A stretch of 64,000 nucleotides of DNA from Salinispira pacifica (lineage in GTDB: Bacteria > Spirochaetota > Spirochaetia > DSM-27196 > Salinispiraceae), in NCBI RefSeq assembly GCF_000507245.1, contig NC_023035.1, positions 757,001-821,000 of the forward strand, in the 5' to 3' direction. The notes beneath the pieces were generated by a model that was given only the letters and a program-made list of their open reading frames with translations, searched no databases and was not told the origin of the DNA. Below are positions 1 through 9,134 of this stretch, piece after piece. The first letter of the stretch is position 1. Each line of letters starts with the position of its first letter. Made by a program: the position numbers and the translations under genes.

Positions 1-1
1 C

Positions 2-319
2 CATCCCACCCAGAAGCCGGAGAAGCTGGCGGCGCGTATAATTCTTGCCTCCAGCCGTCCAGGGGACCTGGTGTTTGACCCCTTCCTGGGGTCTGGAACC
101 ACTGCGGTGGCCGCGCGGAAGCTGGGGCGTTCCTTCTGCGGCTGCGAGCTGGAGGAGGAGTACTGCCTCTATGCTCTGAAGCGTCTAAGGCAGGCCGACC
201 AGTCTCCGGAAATCCAGGGCATCCTGTCTCACGGCGATAAACATATTTTCCTTCACCGCAACAGCAGCGAAGCCGCCGCCCGGAAGGCCCTTGAGCAGGG
301 ATTGCTGGACAATGAGTGA
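2..319 (+). CDS. DNA methyltransferase, C-terminal part (5' truncated by window edge)
   Basis: The reading frame is open from base 2 and ends at a TGA at 317-319, so only about the last 105 residues are present. The visible part begins HPTQKPEKL and runs to VFDPFLGSGTTAVAARKLGR. In beta-class N4-cytosine/N6-adenine methyltransferases these are the pre-motif-I helix and motif I, the DPFxGSGTT loop that binds S-adenosylmethionine. The catalytic DPPY/SPPY motif would lie upstream, outside the window. The short tail after residue 65 is charged and not diagnostic. It is probably a modification enzyme acting on DNA, but no restriction partner is visible and the target base cannot be told. Confidence 0.85.
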   Translation, partial: HPTQKPEKLAARIILASSRPGDLVFDPFLGSGTTAVAARKLGRSFCGCELEEEYCLYALKRLRQADQSPEIQGILSHGDKHIFLHRNSSEAAARKALEQGLLDNE

Positions 320-422
320 CAATGGTTTTTTCCGGGGGCTTGAAGCATGAGCGGGGACTGGTATACACTGCCGCTCCTGTACATATAACAATATAACTCT
401 AATTCAAAGGTAACAGACCTGT

Positions 423-1319
423 ATGCAACATCTCATTGACAATTTCCCCCCGGGGGAGCTGCTCCATATTGTCAGCGTAGCCAACAAGCATCGCCTGCTG
501 ACCACGGAAGATAAACGCTATCTTATCGCTCTGCGAATGTCCGCTCCGTATGCGGACGGAAACTACCGCATTGAAGATTCCAAAAAAGAAGAATTTCCCC
601 GGGTATTCGAGGATTTTCTCACCGGACTTGAAACCGGTGCCGGCTGCGGCGAAGAGGGCTGCAGCATCTGCAACCGCTTTCAGGTGCTCAAATCCCATAC
701 CGAAGCTGCCCGCCCGGAGAATGGCTTCACAGAGAATGCCCGCCCGGAGAATGGCGGCCAGGACACCGCAGCAGCGTCAGCCGCCGACGAACCCTCTTCA
801 GCCATGTCCAGCTACACCATGGAACCTGAAGAAGACGAGCTTGCCCGTCCGGAAGATATCAGCATAAGTCAGGCCCGAACCAAAATGGCGTTGAAACGCA
901 GGGAAGAACGCCTGGCCAAGACCCGGGAGCGGAGAAATCAGGAAGGCCGGAACCGGAAAAAGGTGAAGGTAAAAATGAAGCGGAATGATGCAGCCCGGCA
1001 GACCGCAGATTCTTCAGCGGACCCCGAACCGGCTGTCACCCGGCATGAATCCGATGCACTTCCCGCTGAAGGCGCTTCTGCGACCTCCTCCGGGGAAGGG
1101 TTGAAAACCGATATTCAGACGCTGCTGCGGGAGGCTGCTGCAGTCGATGCGGAAGCTCTGAGTGCACGGAACCTGCTGGAATATGCGGAAGAGTGCCGTC
1201 GTCTCATGAGCCTGGCTGCAGAGCAGCTGGATTCCTCCAATGCTGAGCAGCAGCCGGATTATGCCCCGGAGGACGAGTCGGACTGGCTGGAAAACCGCAG
1301 AATGTACGCCAGCGCATGA
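423..1319 (+). CDS. Hypothetical charged protein, 298 aa
   Basis: I do not recognise this protein. The N-terminal 95 residues look folded and contain a cysteine cluster (CGEEGC followed by SICNRF), which could bind a metal or form disulphides. A low-complexity stretch follows, with a near-duplicated ARPENG segment encoded by a repeat around 709-760. Then comes a strongly basic coiled-coil-like region rich in Arg, Lys and Glu (about residues 150-195), and an acidic C-terminal helical part. There is no signal peptide or membrane segment, so it is likely cytoplasmic. The start is the first ATG of the frame, with only a weak purine-rich element ahead of it. The basic middle could contact nucleic acid, but that is a guess. 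Confidence 0.6.
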   Translation: MQHLIDNFPPGELLHIVSVANKHRLLTTEDKRYLIALRMSAPYADGNYRIEDSKKEEFPRVFEDFLTGLETGAGCGEEGCSICNRFQVLKSHTEAARPENGFTENARPENGGQDTAAASAADEPSSAMSSYTMEPEEDELARPEDISISQARTKMALKRREERLAKTRERRNQEGRNRKKVKVKMKRNDAARQTADSSADPEPAVTRHESDALPAEGASATSSGEGLKTDIQTLLREAAAVDAEALSARNLLEYAEECRRLMSLAAEQLDSSNAEQQPDYAPEDESDWLENRRMYASA

Positions 1320-1428
1320 ACAACCCCCGGCGGGAAAATCGCTGCAACTGCTGTGAAAGAGCTGCAAACTCCGTTACAATAAGCTCATACAAGAAAGGGC
1401 CGGTGTGCACCGGCATGAGGATGGGCAG

Positions 1429-2418
1429 ATGAAGAGTACACCCATGACCTGGCTTATTAATGGTCTGAAAGGCATGTTTATCGGGATGGCCAATGCCATT
1501 CCCGGAGTAAGCGGCGGAACAATCGCGGTAATCACCGGAATTTATGAGCCCCTTATAGAAGCATTGGGTTCGGTATTTTCAAAAGACGCCAAATGGAGGA
1601 AAACGATCCCCGGGGTTCTGCCTCTGCTCATTCCCGTGGTGATCGGCGTTTTTACCGGTATCACCCTGTTCGCCAATGTGATAGATCTGCTGTTCCTCAG
1701 CATCCCCATGCAGACCCAGTTTTTGTTCATCGGGCTGATCCTGGGGAGCCTTCCCTTTATTATCAAGCAGAGCGGAAAAACCAGTTTCCGCTGGAGCTAC
1801 GCCATCCCGCTCATTCTGGGAGCCGGTCTTCTCATATGGATGGCTCTCCGGGCCGAGGCCATGGGGGACCGATCCGCTCTGATCTCCGCCCAGCAGGTGA
1901 TCCGGCAGATTACTCCCGCCAATATCATCCTGATTATGATTGTTGGTGCCATCGCCACGGGAACCATGGTAATTCCCGGGGTGAGCGGATCATTTCTTCT
2001 TGTGGTGATCGGCATGTATGCCACCTTCAAGACCATGTTTGTGGAAGGGAATCTGCCGGTGATCGGCGTGTTCATGGTGGGCGCCATTGCGGGGCTTCTC
2101 CTGGTTTCCAAGCTCATAGCAGTGCTTCTTGAGAAGTTCCACGGTCACACCTATTTCGGTATTATCGGTCTGGTGCTGGGATCCGCAGCCTTTCTCTGGC
2201 CGGGATTCACTTTTGATACCGACGGGTACACCAGTCTTCTGGCCTTTGGTATCGGGTTTGCCGCAGCGTTCTTCCTGGGCACCGATAAGAAAGAAAAACT
2301 GAAAACCAGTGCCACCGATTCAAGTCCGAAAAGCTCCGATGCGAGTCCTGAAAACAGCGATACAGACTCCCAGGCCTCCAAAGGCTCCCGAACCACCCAA
2401 AAGAATGAAGAGGAATAA
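1429..2418 (+). CDS. popT: DUF368 membrane protein, PopT-type polyprenyl-phosphate transporter
   Basis: This is a polytopic membrane protein of the DUF368 family. Members were recently shown to recycle undecaprenyl phosphate across the cytoplasmic membrane for cell-envelope synthesis. Both inverted-repeat signatures are present: ANAIPGVSGGT near the N-terminus and a second IPGVSGS in the middle, the glycine/proline re-entrant motifs of the family. About eight hydrophobic segments follow, and the last 40 residues are a Ser/Asp/Lys-rich cytoplasmic tail. I prefer the ATG at 1429, preceded by AGGA seven bases upstream. A GTG at 1405 in the same frame would add eight polar residues. It is followed two bases later by a glycerophosphodiesterase gene, so the pair is probably co-transcribed and concerned with envelope lipid turnover. 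Confidence 0.85.
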   Translation: MKSTPMTWLINGLKGMFIGMANAIPGVSGGTIAVITGIYEPLIEALGSVFSKDAKWRKTIPGVLPLLIPVVIGVFTGITLFANVIDLLFLSIPMQTQFLFIGLILGSLPFIIKQSGKTSFRWSYAIPLILGAGLLIWMALRAEAMGDRSALISAQQVIRQITPANIILIMIVGAIATGTMVIPGVSGSFLLVVIGMYATFKTMFVEGNLPVIGVFMVGAIAGLLLVSKLIAVLLEKFHGHTYFGIIGLVLGSAAFLWPGFTFDTDGYTSLLAFGIGFAAAFFLGTDKKEKLKTSATDSSPKSSDASPENSDTDSQASKGSRTTQKNEEE

Positions 2419-2420
2419 TC

Positions 2421-3386
2421 ATGTCCGACAATCAAAACAATGAACAGGGAGCCCGGACTCCCGATCCCCGGGAGAATGCCCGGAGGATTCTGAAAATTGT
2501 GGCTCTGGTGCTGGCGGCATGGTTTCTGTCCCGGGGCATTATCGGCCTTCTGGTACCTCCTGTGGAAGAGCATCCGGCACAGCAGCGGCAGATGAGCGTT
2601 GCAGCCCACCGCGGGGGAAGCGCATTGTTTCCCGAAAATACCATGTATGCATTCCGCCGTTCCGCGGAAATGGGTGTGGATATACTGGAAATGGATCTGC
2701 ATCTTACGAAAGACGGCCGCATAGTGGTTATTCACGATGAAACGGTGTTCAGAACCACCGACGGTGAAGGCCGGGTGGAGGACCTCACGCTTTCCCGGCT
2801 TCGCAGTCTGGATGCCGGCTACTGGTGGCCCTACGGCCAGAAAGAAGACTGTGAAGCCTGCTCCCAAATCCCCGAGGAGGAGTTCGTGTACCGGGGTACG
2901 GGGATTCGCATTCCATTGCTTGAAGAGGTGCTGGCCGAATTTCCGGATATGATGAAGATATTGGAAATCAAGCCGGTGAATCCACAGATGGTGACAATTC
3001 TGGGGGAACTTCTGCGTGAATATGATCAGCAGGAACACGCAGTGGTCGCATCATTCCACAGCGAAAACCTTAAACAGTTCCGGGATCAGTTTCCCGAATT
3101 CGCAACCAGCGCAGCCCAGAGTGAAGCCACTGCCTTTGTAATTCTCAATTACCTGGGGTTCGGAAGCTCCTATCCCTCACCGGCTGAGTTTTTTCAGGTG
3201 CCTCCCTCCAGCGGTGCACTTCCGGTAATCACCAAAAGCTTCCTTCAGACCGCAGAGGAAAACAATATACGGGTTCATGCCTGGACGATTGATGACCGGG
3301 CGGAAATGACCCGGCTCCTTGATATGGGAATTGACGGCATAATTACCGATGATCCCGCAGAATTGCTGGACCTGCTGGGCAGGTAG
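2421..3386 (+). CDS. Membrane-anchored glycerophosphodiester phosphodiesterase
   Basis: The enzyme hydrolyses glycerophosphodiesters to glycerol-3-phosphate and an alcohol. A hydrophobic segment at residues 24-45 suggests an N-terminal anchor with the catalytic domain outside the membrane. The GDPD signature is complete: HRGGS at 63-67 with catalytic His63 and Arg64, ENT at 72-74, the metal ligands E90 and D92, and HDE at 105-107 with the second catalytic His. A later ILEIKP segment supplies another conserved acid, and the C-terminal TIDD and GIDGIITDDP segments are typical of the TIM-barrel end. The gene starts two bases after the DUF368 stop, behind AGAGGAA, so the two form an operon. Confidence 0.92.
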   Translation: MSDNQNNEQGARTPDPRENARRILKIVALVLAAWFLSRGIIGLLVPPVEEHPAQQRQMSVAAHRGGSALFPENTMYAFRRSAEMGVDILEMDLHLTKDGRIVVIHDETVFRTTDGEGRVEDLTLSRLRSLDAGYWWPYGQKEDCEACSQIPEEEFVYRGTGIRIPLLEEVLAEFPDMMKILEIKPVNPQMVTILGELLREYDQQEHAVVASFHSENLKQFRDQFPEFATSAAQSEATAFVILNYLGFGSSYPSPAEFFQVPPSSGALPVITKSFLQTAEENNIRVHAWTIDDRAEMTRLLDMGIDGIITDDPAELLDLLGR

Positions 3387-3416
3387 ACCCGGTACTCCGC
3401 CGGAGGCCGGGCCGGC

Positions 3417-4418
3417 TTATACTCCCTTGGCCATTTCCAGGAAATCATAGGGGTAGGGGAGCTCCGGCCTGCTGATCTCATCCAGCCGGGCCATGTGCTC
3501 GGCGCTGAGCTGCCATTCCGCAGAATCCAGATTATCTTCAAGATGATGAATTTTGCTGGCTCCGATGATGGGGCCGGTAATGGGCTTTTGGAGCAGCCAG
3601 TTCAATGAGACCTGAGCCGGGGATTTACCGGTTTCCCGGGCAACTTCAAGAACTTCGTCGATCACCTTCCAGGTGCTTTCCCGGTTGTACCGGGACCAGC
3701 TTTCAAACCAGCCTTTTTCTTCGGCTGTTTCCACCCGGCTTCCCCGGGGCGGTGCGCTCATATCCCTGGTGTAGCGTCCGGACAGCCATCCGCCGAACAG
3801 CGGCCCCCAGGCGACAAAGCCCATACCATGGTTTTTCACCACAGGAAGAAGCTCCCATTCGGTTTCCCGAATCAGCAGATTGTATTTGGCCTGAAGGATG
3901 ATGTAGGGTTCCAGATCCCTGAACTCACTCACATCCAGGGCCCGCTGAAGCTGCCAGCCTGAGTGATTGCTCACGCCGATGTACCGGGCCATCCCCGATT
4001 CAACCACGGAGGAGAGGGTGGAAAGGGTTTCTTCCAGTCTGGTGTTGTAGTCCCAGGCGTGAACATAGAGAATATCCACATAGTCTGTACCCAGACGATC
4101 CAGGCTGTCCTGGATGGAGCTGAAAATGTGCTTGCGCCCCAGCCCTTTGTGGTTGGGGCCGTCACCCATGGGGAAGCGAACCTTTGTGGCGATCACCCAG
4201 TCTTCCCGGTTCTGGTTCCCAAGCCACTCTCCTACGATTTCTTCCGAGAGTCCCTGGGAGTAGACGTTGGCGGTATCGATGAAGTTTCCTCCCCGGTCCT
4301 TGAACATATCCATCATTTTCAGGCTGTCTTTCTTGGATGTTTCCCGGCCGAAGGTCATTGCTCCCAGGCAGAGCCTGGATACCTCCAGTCCTGATCTTCC
4401 GATGTGACTGAACTGCAT
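3417..4418 (-). CDS. Aldo/keto reductase, 333 aa
   Basis: This is a cytoplasmic NAD(P)H-dependent oxidoreductase of the aldo/keto reductase superfamily, in the group that includes the Kv-beta-like and YghZ-like enzymes. The tetrad is visible as D48, Y53, K79 and H120. The C-terminal GPIIGASKIHHLEDNL segment is the usual cofactor-binding strand. The start at 4418 is chosen because AGGAGGT lies seven bases upstream and the protein then begins MQFSHIGRSGL, as in homologues. The frame is open for 51 more codons upstream, but these look non-coding. It converges on the GDPD gene with only 30 bases between stops. The substrate cannot be inferred. Confidence 0.9.
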   Translation of the reverse strand: MQFSHIGRSGLEVSRLCLGAMTFGRETSKKDSLKMMDMFKDRGGNFIDTANVYSQGLSEEIVGEWLGNQNREDWVIATKVRFPMGDGPNHKGLGRKHIFSSIQDSLDRLGTDYVDILYVHAWDYNTRLEETLSTLSSVVESGMARYIGVSNHSGWQLQRALDVSEFRDLEPYIILQAKYNLLIRETEWELLPVVKNHGMGFVAWGPLFGGWLSGRYTRDMSAPPRGSRVETAEEKGWFESWSRYNRESTWKVIDEVLEVARETGKSPAQVSLNWLLQKPITGPIIGASKIHHLEDNLDSAEWQLSAEHMARLDEISRPELPYPYDFLEMAKGV

Positions 4419-4619
4419 GAAATACCTCCTGATCTGCCTGTCCTGTGCCGGACAGGAGCCTTGGTTCTTTTCTTCCATTATACTAGGCCTCAGCTGGAAT
4501 TTGCAGTTAATCCGGGTTATAATTGGGGTTGACGAGACATTCCTGCCTGTTTTTGTTCCTGCCTGATTCATGTTGCAGCATTGAGCTTTCTCGCCAGATC
4601 AATTCTGGGAGGTTCGGCT

Positions 4620-6344
4620 ATGCGGAGAGCAGCATATGTTATCTGTGTATGTATCGGAGCATTTCTTTTTCTTACGACATGTGAGTATCTTAATCTTGCT
4701 GGGGAGGATGGAGGTGAAATTCATCTGTTCTGGAATGGTACGGAAGTGCTGAATAACGGCGAGGTGGATTTCGGATATTCCCCTGACGGGTCGCCTCTTA
4801 TGGGGACGCTGGAGATTCAAAATCACGGAGACAAGGCTCTCCGGCTTCTTTCTCAGGTACAGATCGACAACACCGAAGGTGAGTTTTCCGTCACCCTTCA
4901 GCCGGACTCCAGCATCAGCCCGCGAAGCAGCAGCAAATGCGAGCTGGAGTTCGCTCCTTCGGATGCGGGCATAAAAGAAGCGCTTCTTACTGTTGAGTCC
5001 AGCGATGAACTTATCTCCATGTTTCAGATTGTGCTGCGGGCAAGCAGCGATGTGACTGCATCCCAAAGCAGCTTCAGGGTTGAAATTCCCGATATGACCG
5101 GGGATTCCATGTTTACTGCATCGGTTCAGGCTGAAAACGGCGATGTGTATCTTGCCGGGAAAATGCATACCGGCGGAAGCGGCTTCGATATTTTCCTTAT
5201 GAAGCTGAACTCCTCCGGCGAACATGACACTGCCTTCGGAGACCAGGGGTATTTCATCTTTCCTGGGAAGTCGGGGACCAACAGCTATGTGCGCAATCTC
5301 ATACTCATTGAAGGTGCTTCCGGAGTTGAGAAAATTCTGATTGGAGGAAGAACGTTTCTCAGTCCGGTTTCCGAAAATTTCTACGACGGAACAATCATTC
5401 AGGTGAATGCCGACGGTACTCTTGATAACGGATTTGCGGGCAACGGCTTCTATCTTGTAGATAACAGCAGCCGTGCATCAGACGGATGGATTGCCAGGGA
5501 TCCATCCACCGGAAATATCTTCGTCAGCGGCGGCGAGGTGAACTCACCCTACGACAACCGGATCTACCGGCTCACATCATCCGGCACTCTGGATCTCACT
5601 TTCAATTCCGTCGGATATATTGATATTGATCCCTACGGCTGGACCGACTACCATCGGGCTCCCTGGCTGTACTCGGGGGCTCTGTATATTCCCACCTATT
5701 CTTTTGTGTACGGAAACAACAATAAAGCCTACGGAGGAATCCTGAAATATTCCCTGAACGGAGTACTGGATGGAAGTTTCGGTGAAACCAACAGCGGAAC
5801 TACCGACTACGGGGACACCAAGTCCGGAAAGGACGGCTGGGCAATGTGGCCTGCATACAACGAAAGTACCAGCCAGTGGGAGGATGCATCCAATTATATG
5901 ATTCTGAGCAGTGACGGTGATTTTGTTCTCACAGGCAGAGATGCTTTGTCCGATAACGGCGCAACCCAGAGAGGTTTTGTAGCAAAGTATGACAGCAGGG
6001 GGTATCCCGTTTCCGGATTCGCCGCCAACGGCAGCTTTACGGACAATGCAGGAGTTGGGAGTGTAAACTGCAGCACAACCTTTCTGACCTGCGATTCAAG
6101 CGGAAACATTTATGTAAGAGGATACAATTATGATTCCGGAAGTCCCAATGTGTTCAAGCTCAGCTCATCGGGGGTGCTTCAAACGTCTTTCGGAGATGTC
6201 GGTTACATTTTTGAGAAAGATTATAATCTTTTCATCTACTCTTTATTGGCTCTGTCCAGCGGTGATCTGCTGCTCCTGGGGAGAACTTCAGATACCGGGT
6301 ATCCCGCTGCCCGGCTGTTTAACAGCAACGGGATACCGAAATAA
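4620..6344 (+). CDS. Surface lipoprotein with Hydin-like and delta-60 repeats
   Basis: The 574-residue protein starts at the ATG at 4620 behind GGGAGG. A hydrophobic signal ending in FLTTC gives a lipobox, so it is likely lipid-anchored. Residues about 30-145 resemble the choice-of-anchor D / Hydin-type immunoglobulin fold seen in exported bacterial proteins. The rest contains degenerate delta-60 repeats, recognisable by recurrent GTLDxxFxxxGY-like elements (for example GTLDNGFAGNGF and GVLQTSFGDVGY). Such repeats form beta-propeller-like surface domains of unknown function. It stands alone between convergent and divergent neighbours. No catalytic residues are apparent, so binding or adhesion is only a general possibility. 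Confidence 0.8.
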   Translation: MRRAAYVICVCIGAFLFLTTCEYLNLAGEDGGEIHLFWNGTEVLNNGEVDFGYSPDGSPLMGTLEIQNHGDKALRLLSQVQIDNTEGEFSVTLQPDSSISPRSSSKCELEFAPSDAGIKEALLTVESSDELISMFQIVLRASSDVTASQSSFRVEIPDMTGDSMFTASVQAENGDVYLAGKMHTGGSGFDIFLMKLNSSGEHDTAFGDQGYFIFPGKSGTNSYVRNLILIEGASGVEKILIGGRTFLSPVSENFYDGTIIQVNADGTLDNGFAGNGFYLVDNSSRASDGWIARDPSTGNIFVSGGEVNSPYDNRIYRLTSSGTLDLTFNSVGYIDIDPYGWTDYHRAPWLYSGALYIPTYSFVYGNNNKAYGGILKYSLNGVLDGSFGETNSGTTDYGDTKSGKDGWAMWPAYNESTSQWEDASNYMILSSDGDFVLTGRDALSDNGATQRGFVAKYDSRGYPVSGFAANGSFTDNAGVGSVNCSTTFLTCDSSGNIYVRGYNYDSGSPNVFKLSSSGVLQTSFGDVGYIFEKDYNLFIYSLLALSSGDLLLLGRTSDTGYPAARLFNSNGIPK

Positions 6345-6355
6345 TACCCTGGGTA

Positions 6356-6383
6356 CCGGCCGGCTCTTCCCATGGCCGGCCGG
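6356..6383. terminator. GC-rich hairpin between convergent genes
   Basis: A perfect 9-bp stem (CCGGCCGGC pairing with GCCGGCCGG) with a 10-base loop lies between the stop of the surface lipoprotein and the stop of the small membrane protein on the other strand. There is no T-tract, so it is only a possible bidirectional terminator. Confidence 0.4.
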
Positions 6384-6386
6384 GGC

Positions 6387-6797
6387 CTATAGGAGCCATG
6401 CTGAGAGAAATGGCACGGAAACGGAAACTGCACCGGTGAGGATCAGCGCAGCTACCAGTAGAATATACCGGCCGTTATAATTGTCGATGAGCCTATGGTC
6501 GTAATAAGCGCTCAAACCCTGATCCTCATACATCTTCAGCAGTCCCTGGGTGAGCATCAGCCGGTTGCGCCGTCCCCGGATTACCCCCAGGGCCGCAATA
6601 CAGCTGTATCCCACTGAAAGCAAAGCAAATATCAGCATGATGGGAAAAATATCAGGATCGCTCTCGCCGGACAGTGCAGAGTTGATGGCAAGGATGACCA
6701 GGTTCAGCAAAATACCGCTGAGGACAAACACACTGTTATCCCGCTCGTTCAATTTCAATTCCAGAATCATGTGATTATGCAGTTGCTCTATCATCAT
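6387..6797 (-). CDS. Small integral membrane protein, 136 aa, unknown
   Basis: No known family is recognised. The protein has three clear hydrophobic helices (about residues 24-43, 52-73 and 110-133). A basic cytoplasmic-type loop (RGRRNR) follows the second helix, then a soluble stretch of about 35 residues. Tandem ATG codons at 6797 and 6794 sit behind GGGAGAAG, so either may be the start. It is convergent with the surface lipoprotein gene and divergent from the GNAT gene, and so has its own transcript. No enzymatic motif is visible. Confidence 0.65.
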   Translation of the reverse strand: MMIEQLHNHMILELKLNERDNSVFVLSGILLNLVILAINSALSGESDPDIFPIMLIFALLSVGYSCIAALGVIRGRRNRLMLTQGLLKMYEDQGLSAYYDHRLIDNYNGRYILLVAALILTGAVSVSVPFLSAWLL

Positions 6798-6920
6798 CTT
6801 CTCCCGGTTGTGGGGCCGGAGCGTTTGCGCTCCTTCTCCCCGGATTTCATGCTATACTTACTATTCTAAAACCTTAACCGGCATTTTGCCATATACCAAT
6901 ACCTGGGAAAGGAGCGTTCC

Positions 6921-8035
6921 GTGGCCTTGCATGTTGAACCGGTGCGCAGCGGTGCACAGAAAAAAGAATTTATTTATCTGCCCCGGCAGCTGTACCGGAA
7001 TTCCCCCTGGGTGCCTCCTCTGTGGATGGAAGAGCAAAACGGTTACGGCAGGGGAAAAAATGCAGTCCTGTCAGATAACGAGTACGAGCTGTTTATTGCC
7101 CGGAGGGCAGGCAAGGCTGTGGGGCGCATCCTGGTCTACATTGACCGGGCCTGGAATGACCATTTTCAGAGCAGTGACGGACTGTTCGGTGCCCTGGATG
7201 CGGAGGATTCCGAGGATACGTTCAATGCCCTGATTCAGGCTGCACGGCTGTGGCTGGAAAAGCGGGGAATGAACCGGATTGTGGGCCGATTCACCCGGTG
7301 GCGGAGTTCTGGGGGGTTCTGATACAGGGCTTCGACCGCTCTCCCATGTTTCTCACGCCCTGGAACCCCGCCTATACCGACGGTCACATCCGGGCCGCCG
7401 GGATGAACAAGGAGATTGATCTCTACGCCTATGAGGCGGATTCGGGCAACGGATACCGGCTGAACCCCCGCTATTACCGCTTTTATGACAGGTTTCTGAA
7501 ACGGAATCCCGAGTACCGCATCAGGCGGTTTGAACCTTCCAGGCTTCTGGAGGAAGCAGAGCACATCTGGCGTCTCACCAACCAGGCGCTGATACACAAC
7601 TGGGGTTTTGTTCCGGTACCCCGGGAGATTTTTCTTGATATGGTTGGCAGAATGAAGCTGATTATCGATCCTGACGCCATCTGGTTTGTTGAACACCGGG
7701 GAAGGGTGGTGGCCTATGCATTCGGTCATCCGGATCTGAATATCATCCTGAAGAAAATCCGCGGCCGCCTGTTTCCCACGGGCTGGTTCCATCTCTGGCG
7801 GAAACGGTTTCGCCTGCGGCACTACCGTCTCTTCGGATTGGGTGTGGATGAAGAGTATCAGGGGCTGGGCCTTGATGCACTCATGTATGTGCATCTGTAC
7901 AAACAGCTCAGTGCCCGGAAGATCCGCCTTGAGGCCAACTGGATTCTGGAAAACAACACGAAAATGAACAATAGCCTGATCAGGCTGGGGATGAAGCGTA
8001 CCAAAGAGTACCGGATGTATTCTTCAGCGGTATAG
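6921..8035 (+). pseudogene. GNAT-family acetyltransferase, interrupted by a frameshift near 7286
   Basis: The two halves lie in different frames but form one protein. The first (GTG at 6921, behind GGAAAGGAG) encodes the N-terminal half up to GMNRIVG. The second continues from about 7288 as PIHPVAEFW and then LIQGFDRSPMFLTPWNP, ending at 8035. Homologues read RIVGP...LIEGFDxPPMxxMPYNP without a break. One extra base in the GGGCC at 7283-7287 would restore the frame and give about 371 residues. The C-terminal half has the acetyl-CoA-binding pattern around LGVDEEYQGLGLDALM. It is either a sequencing undercall or a recent mutation. The acceptor substrate is unknown. Confidence 0.8.
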
Positions 8036-8148
8036 ATCCGGCAGATGGCCTCCCCGTGACAAGGGGAGGTGAAATTCGCTACATTTACACAGAGAATACG
8101 ACTCTCGCACGCCAGTTTGCGGATATTTTGATACCTGAGGAGATTACC

Positions 8149-9054
8149 ATGAGCCTGTACGCCGGGATTGAAGCCGGAGGCACCAAATTTGTTTGTGCCG
8201 TGGCATCGGATTTTGACACGATTTTGAAAGAGGAGCGCTTTCCCACCACAACTCCCGAAGAAACACTTCCCCGGGCCCTGGATTTTTTCCGCAGAGCAGA
8301 AGAGGAATTGAAGGATCAGCACGGAGCTATCACGTCCATGGGGATTGCCGCCTTCGGTCCGGTGAATGTGGATTCTTCTTCCTCCAGGTACGGGTGGATT
8401 ACCAGCACACCGAAACCGGGCTGGAAAAACACAGACATCCGGGGATATTTTGTCCGGGAAATGAACGTTCCCGTGGGTTTCGATACCGATGTAAACGGAG
8501 CAGCTCTTGGGGAAGGCCATGCCGGAGCAGGCAGAGGCCTGGATACCTTCATGTACATCACCATCGGAACCGGTGTGGGCGGGGGTATTATTGTGAACAA
8601 TAAACCGGTACACGGCCTTGTGCACCCGGAGGTTGGCCATATGATCCTCAAACCCCGTGAAGGTGAGACGTTCCAGGGAGTATGTCCCTACCACAGTCAC
8701 TGTGTTGAGGGTATGTGCGCCGGCCCTGCCATTAAGGCCCGGTGGGGAACGCCCGGGGATCAGCTTCCCGACGACCATGAAGCCTGGGATGTGGAAGCAT
8801 CCTATATTGCCCAGGCTCTGATGAGCTATGTCTTGATTATTAGTCCCGAACGTATTATTTTAGGCGGCGGAGTAATGCATCAGCGACAGCTTTTTCCCAA
8901 AATCCGCAAAGAATTGAAAACCCTTTTGAACGGGTATGTTGATCATCCGGCCATCCTTGAAGAACGGGAGGATTACATAGTCCCTCCGGGACTTGAGGAT
9001 CATGCCGGAATAACCGGCGCCTTCATTCTGGCGGCGGGGGCAGCCCACCGGTAA
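8149..9054 (+). CDS. ROK-family fructokinase
   Basis: This is a cytoplasmic sugar kinase of the ROK family, closest in pattern to the ScrK/YdhR/GmuE fructokinases that phosphorylate fructose at O6 with ATP. The phosphate-binding loop GIEAGGTKF is at residues 6-14, the catalytic Asp lies in the DTDVNGAALGE region, and the second phosphate loop is TIGTGVGGGI. A zinc site typical of these fructokinases is visible: H164 in EVGHM, then C179, H182/H184 and C185 in CPYHSHC. The start at 8149 has GAGGAG upstream, and an in-frame ATG at 8056 is rejected. A CCTCCCC/GGGGAGG hairpin at 8049-8069 lies in the leader. Its neighbours do not indicate a specific pathway. Confidence 0.88.
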   Translation: MSLYAGIEAGGTKFVCAVASDFDTILKEERFPTTTPEETLPRALDFFRRAEEELKDQHGAITSMGIAAFGPVNVDSSSSRYGWITSTPKPGWKNTDIRGYFVREMNVPVGFDTDVNGAALGEGHAGAGRGLDTFMYITIGTGVGGGIIVNNKPVHGLVHPEVGHMILKPREGETFQGVCPYHSHCVEGMCAGPAIKARWGTPGDQLPDDHEAWDVEASYIAQALMSYVLIISPERIILGGGVMHQRQLFPKIRKELKTLLNGYVDHPAILEEREDYIVPPGLEDHAGITGAFILAAGAAHR

Positions 9055-9134
9055 ACAGACCCGGTTCGATCTCCGGTACGGATCCTCCGACGGGTGTGAA
9101 GGGTAAGCATTATTCGAAAAGGCAGGGATAGATA

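Noticed and set aside
9056-9090. GGTTCGATC sequence resembling a tRNA T-arm
   Set aside because: No acceptor, D or anticodon arms can be placed. The upstream bases belong to the fructokinase gene.
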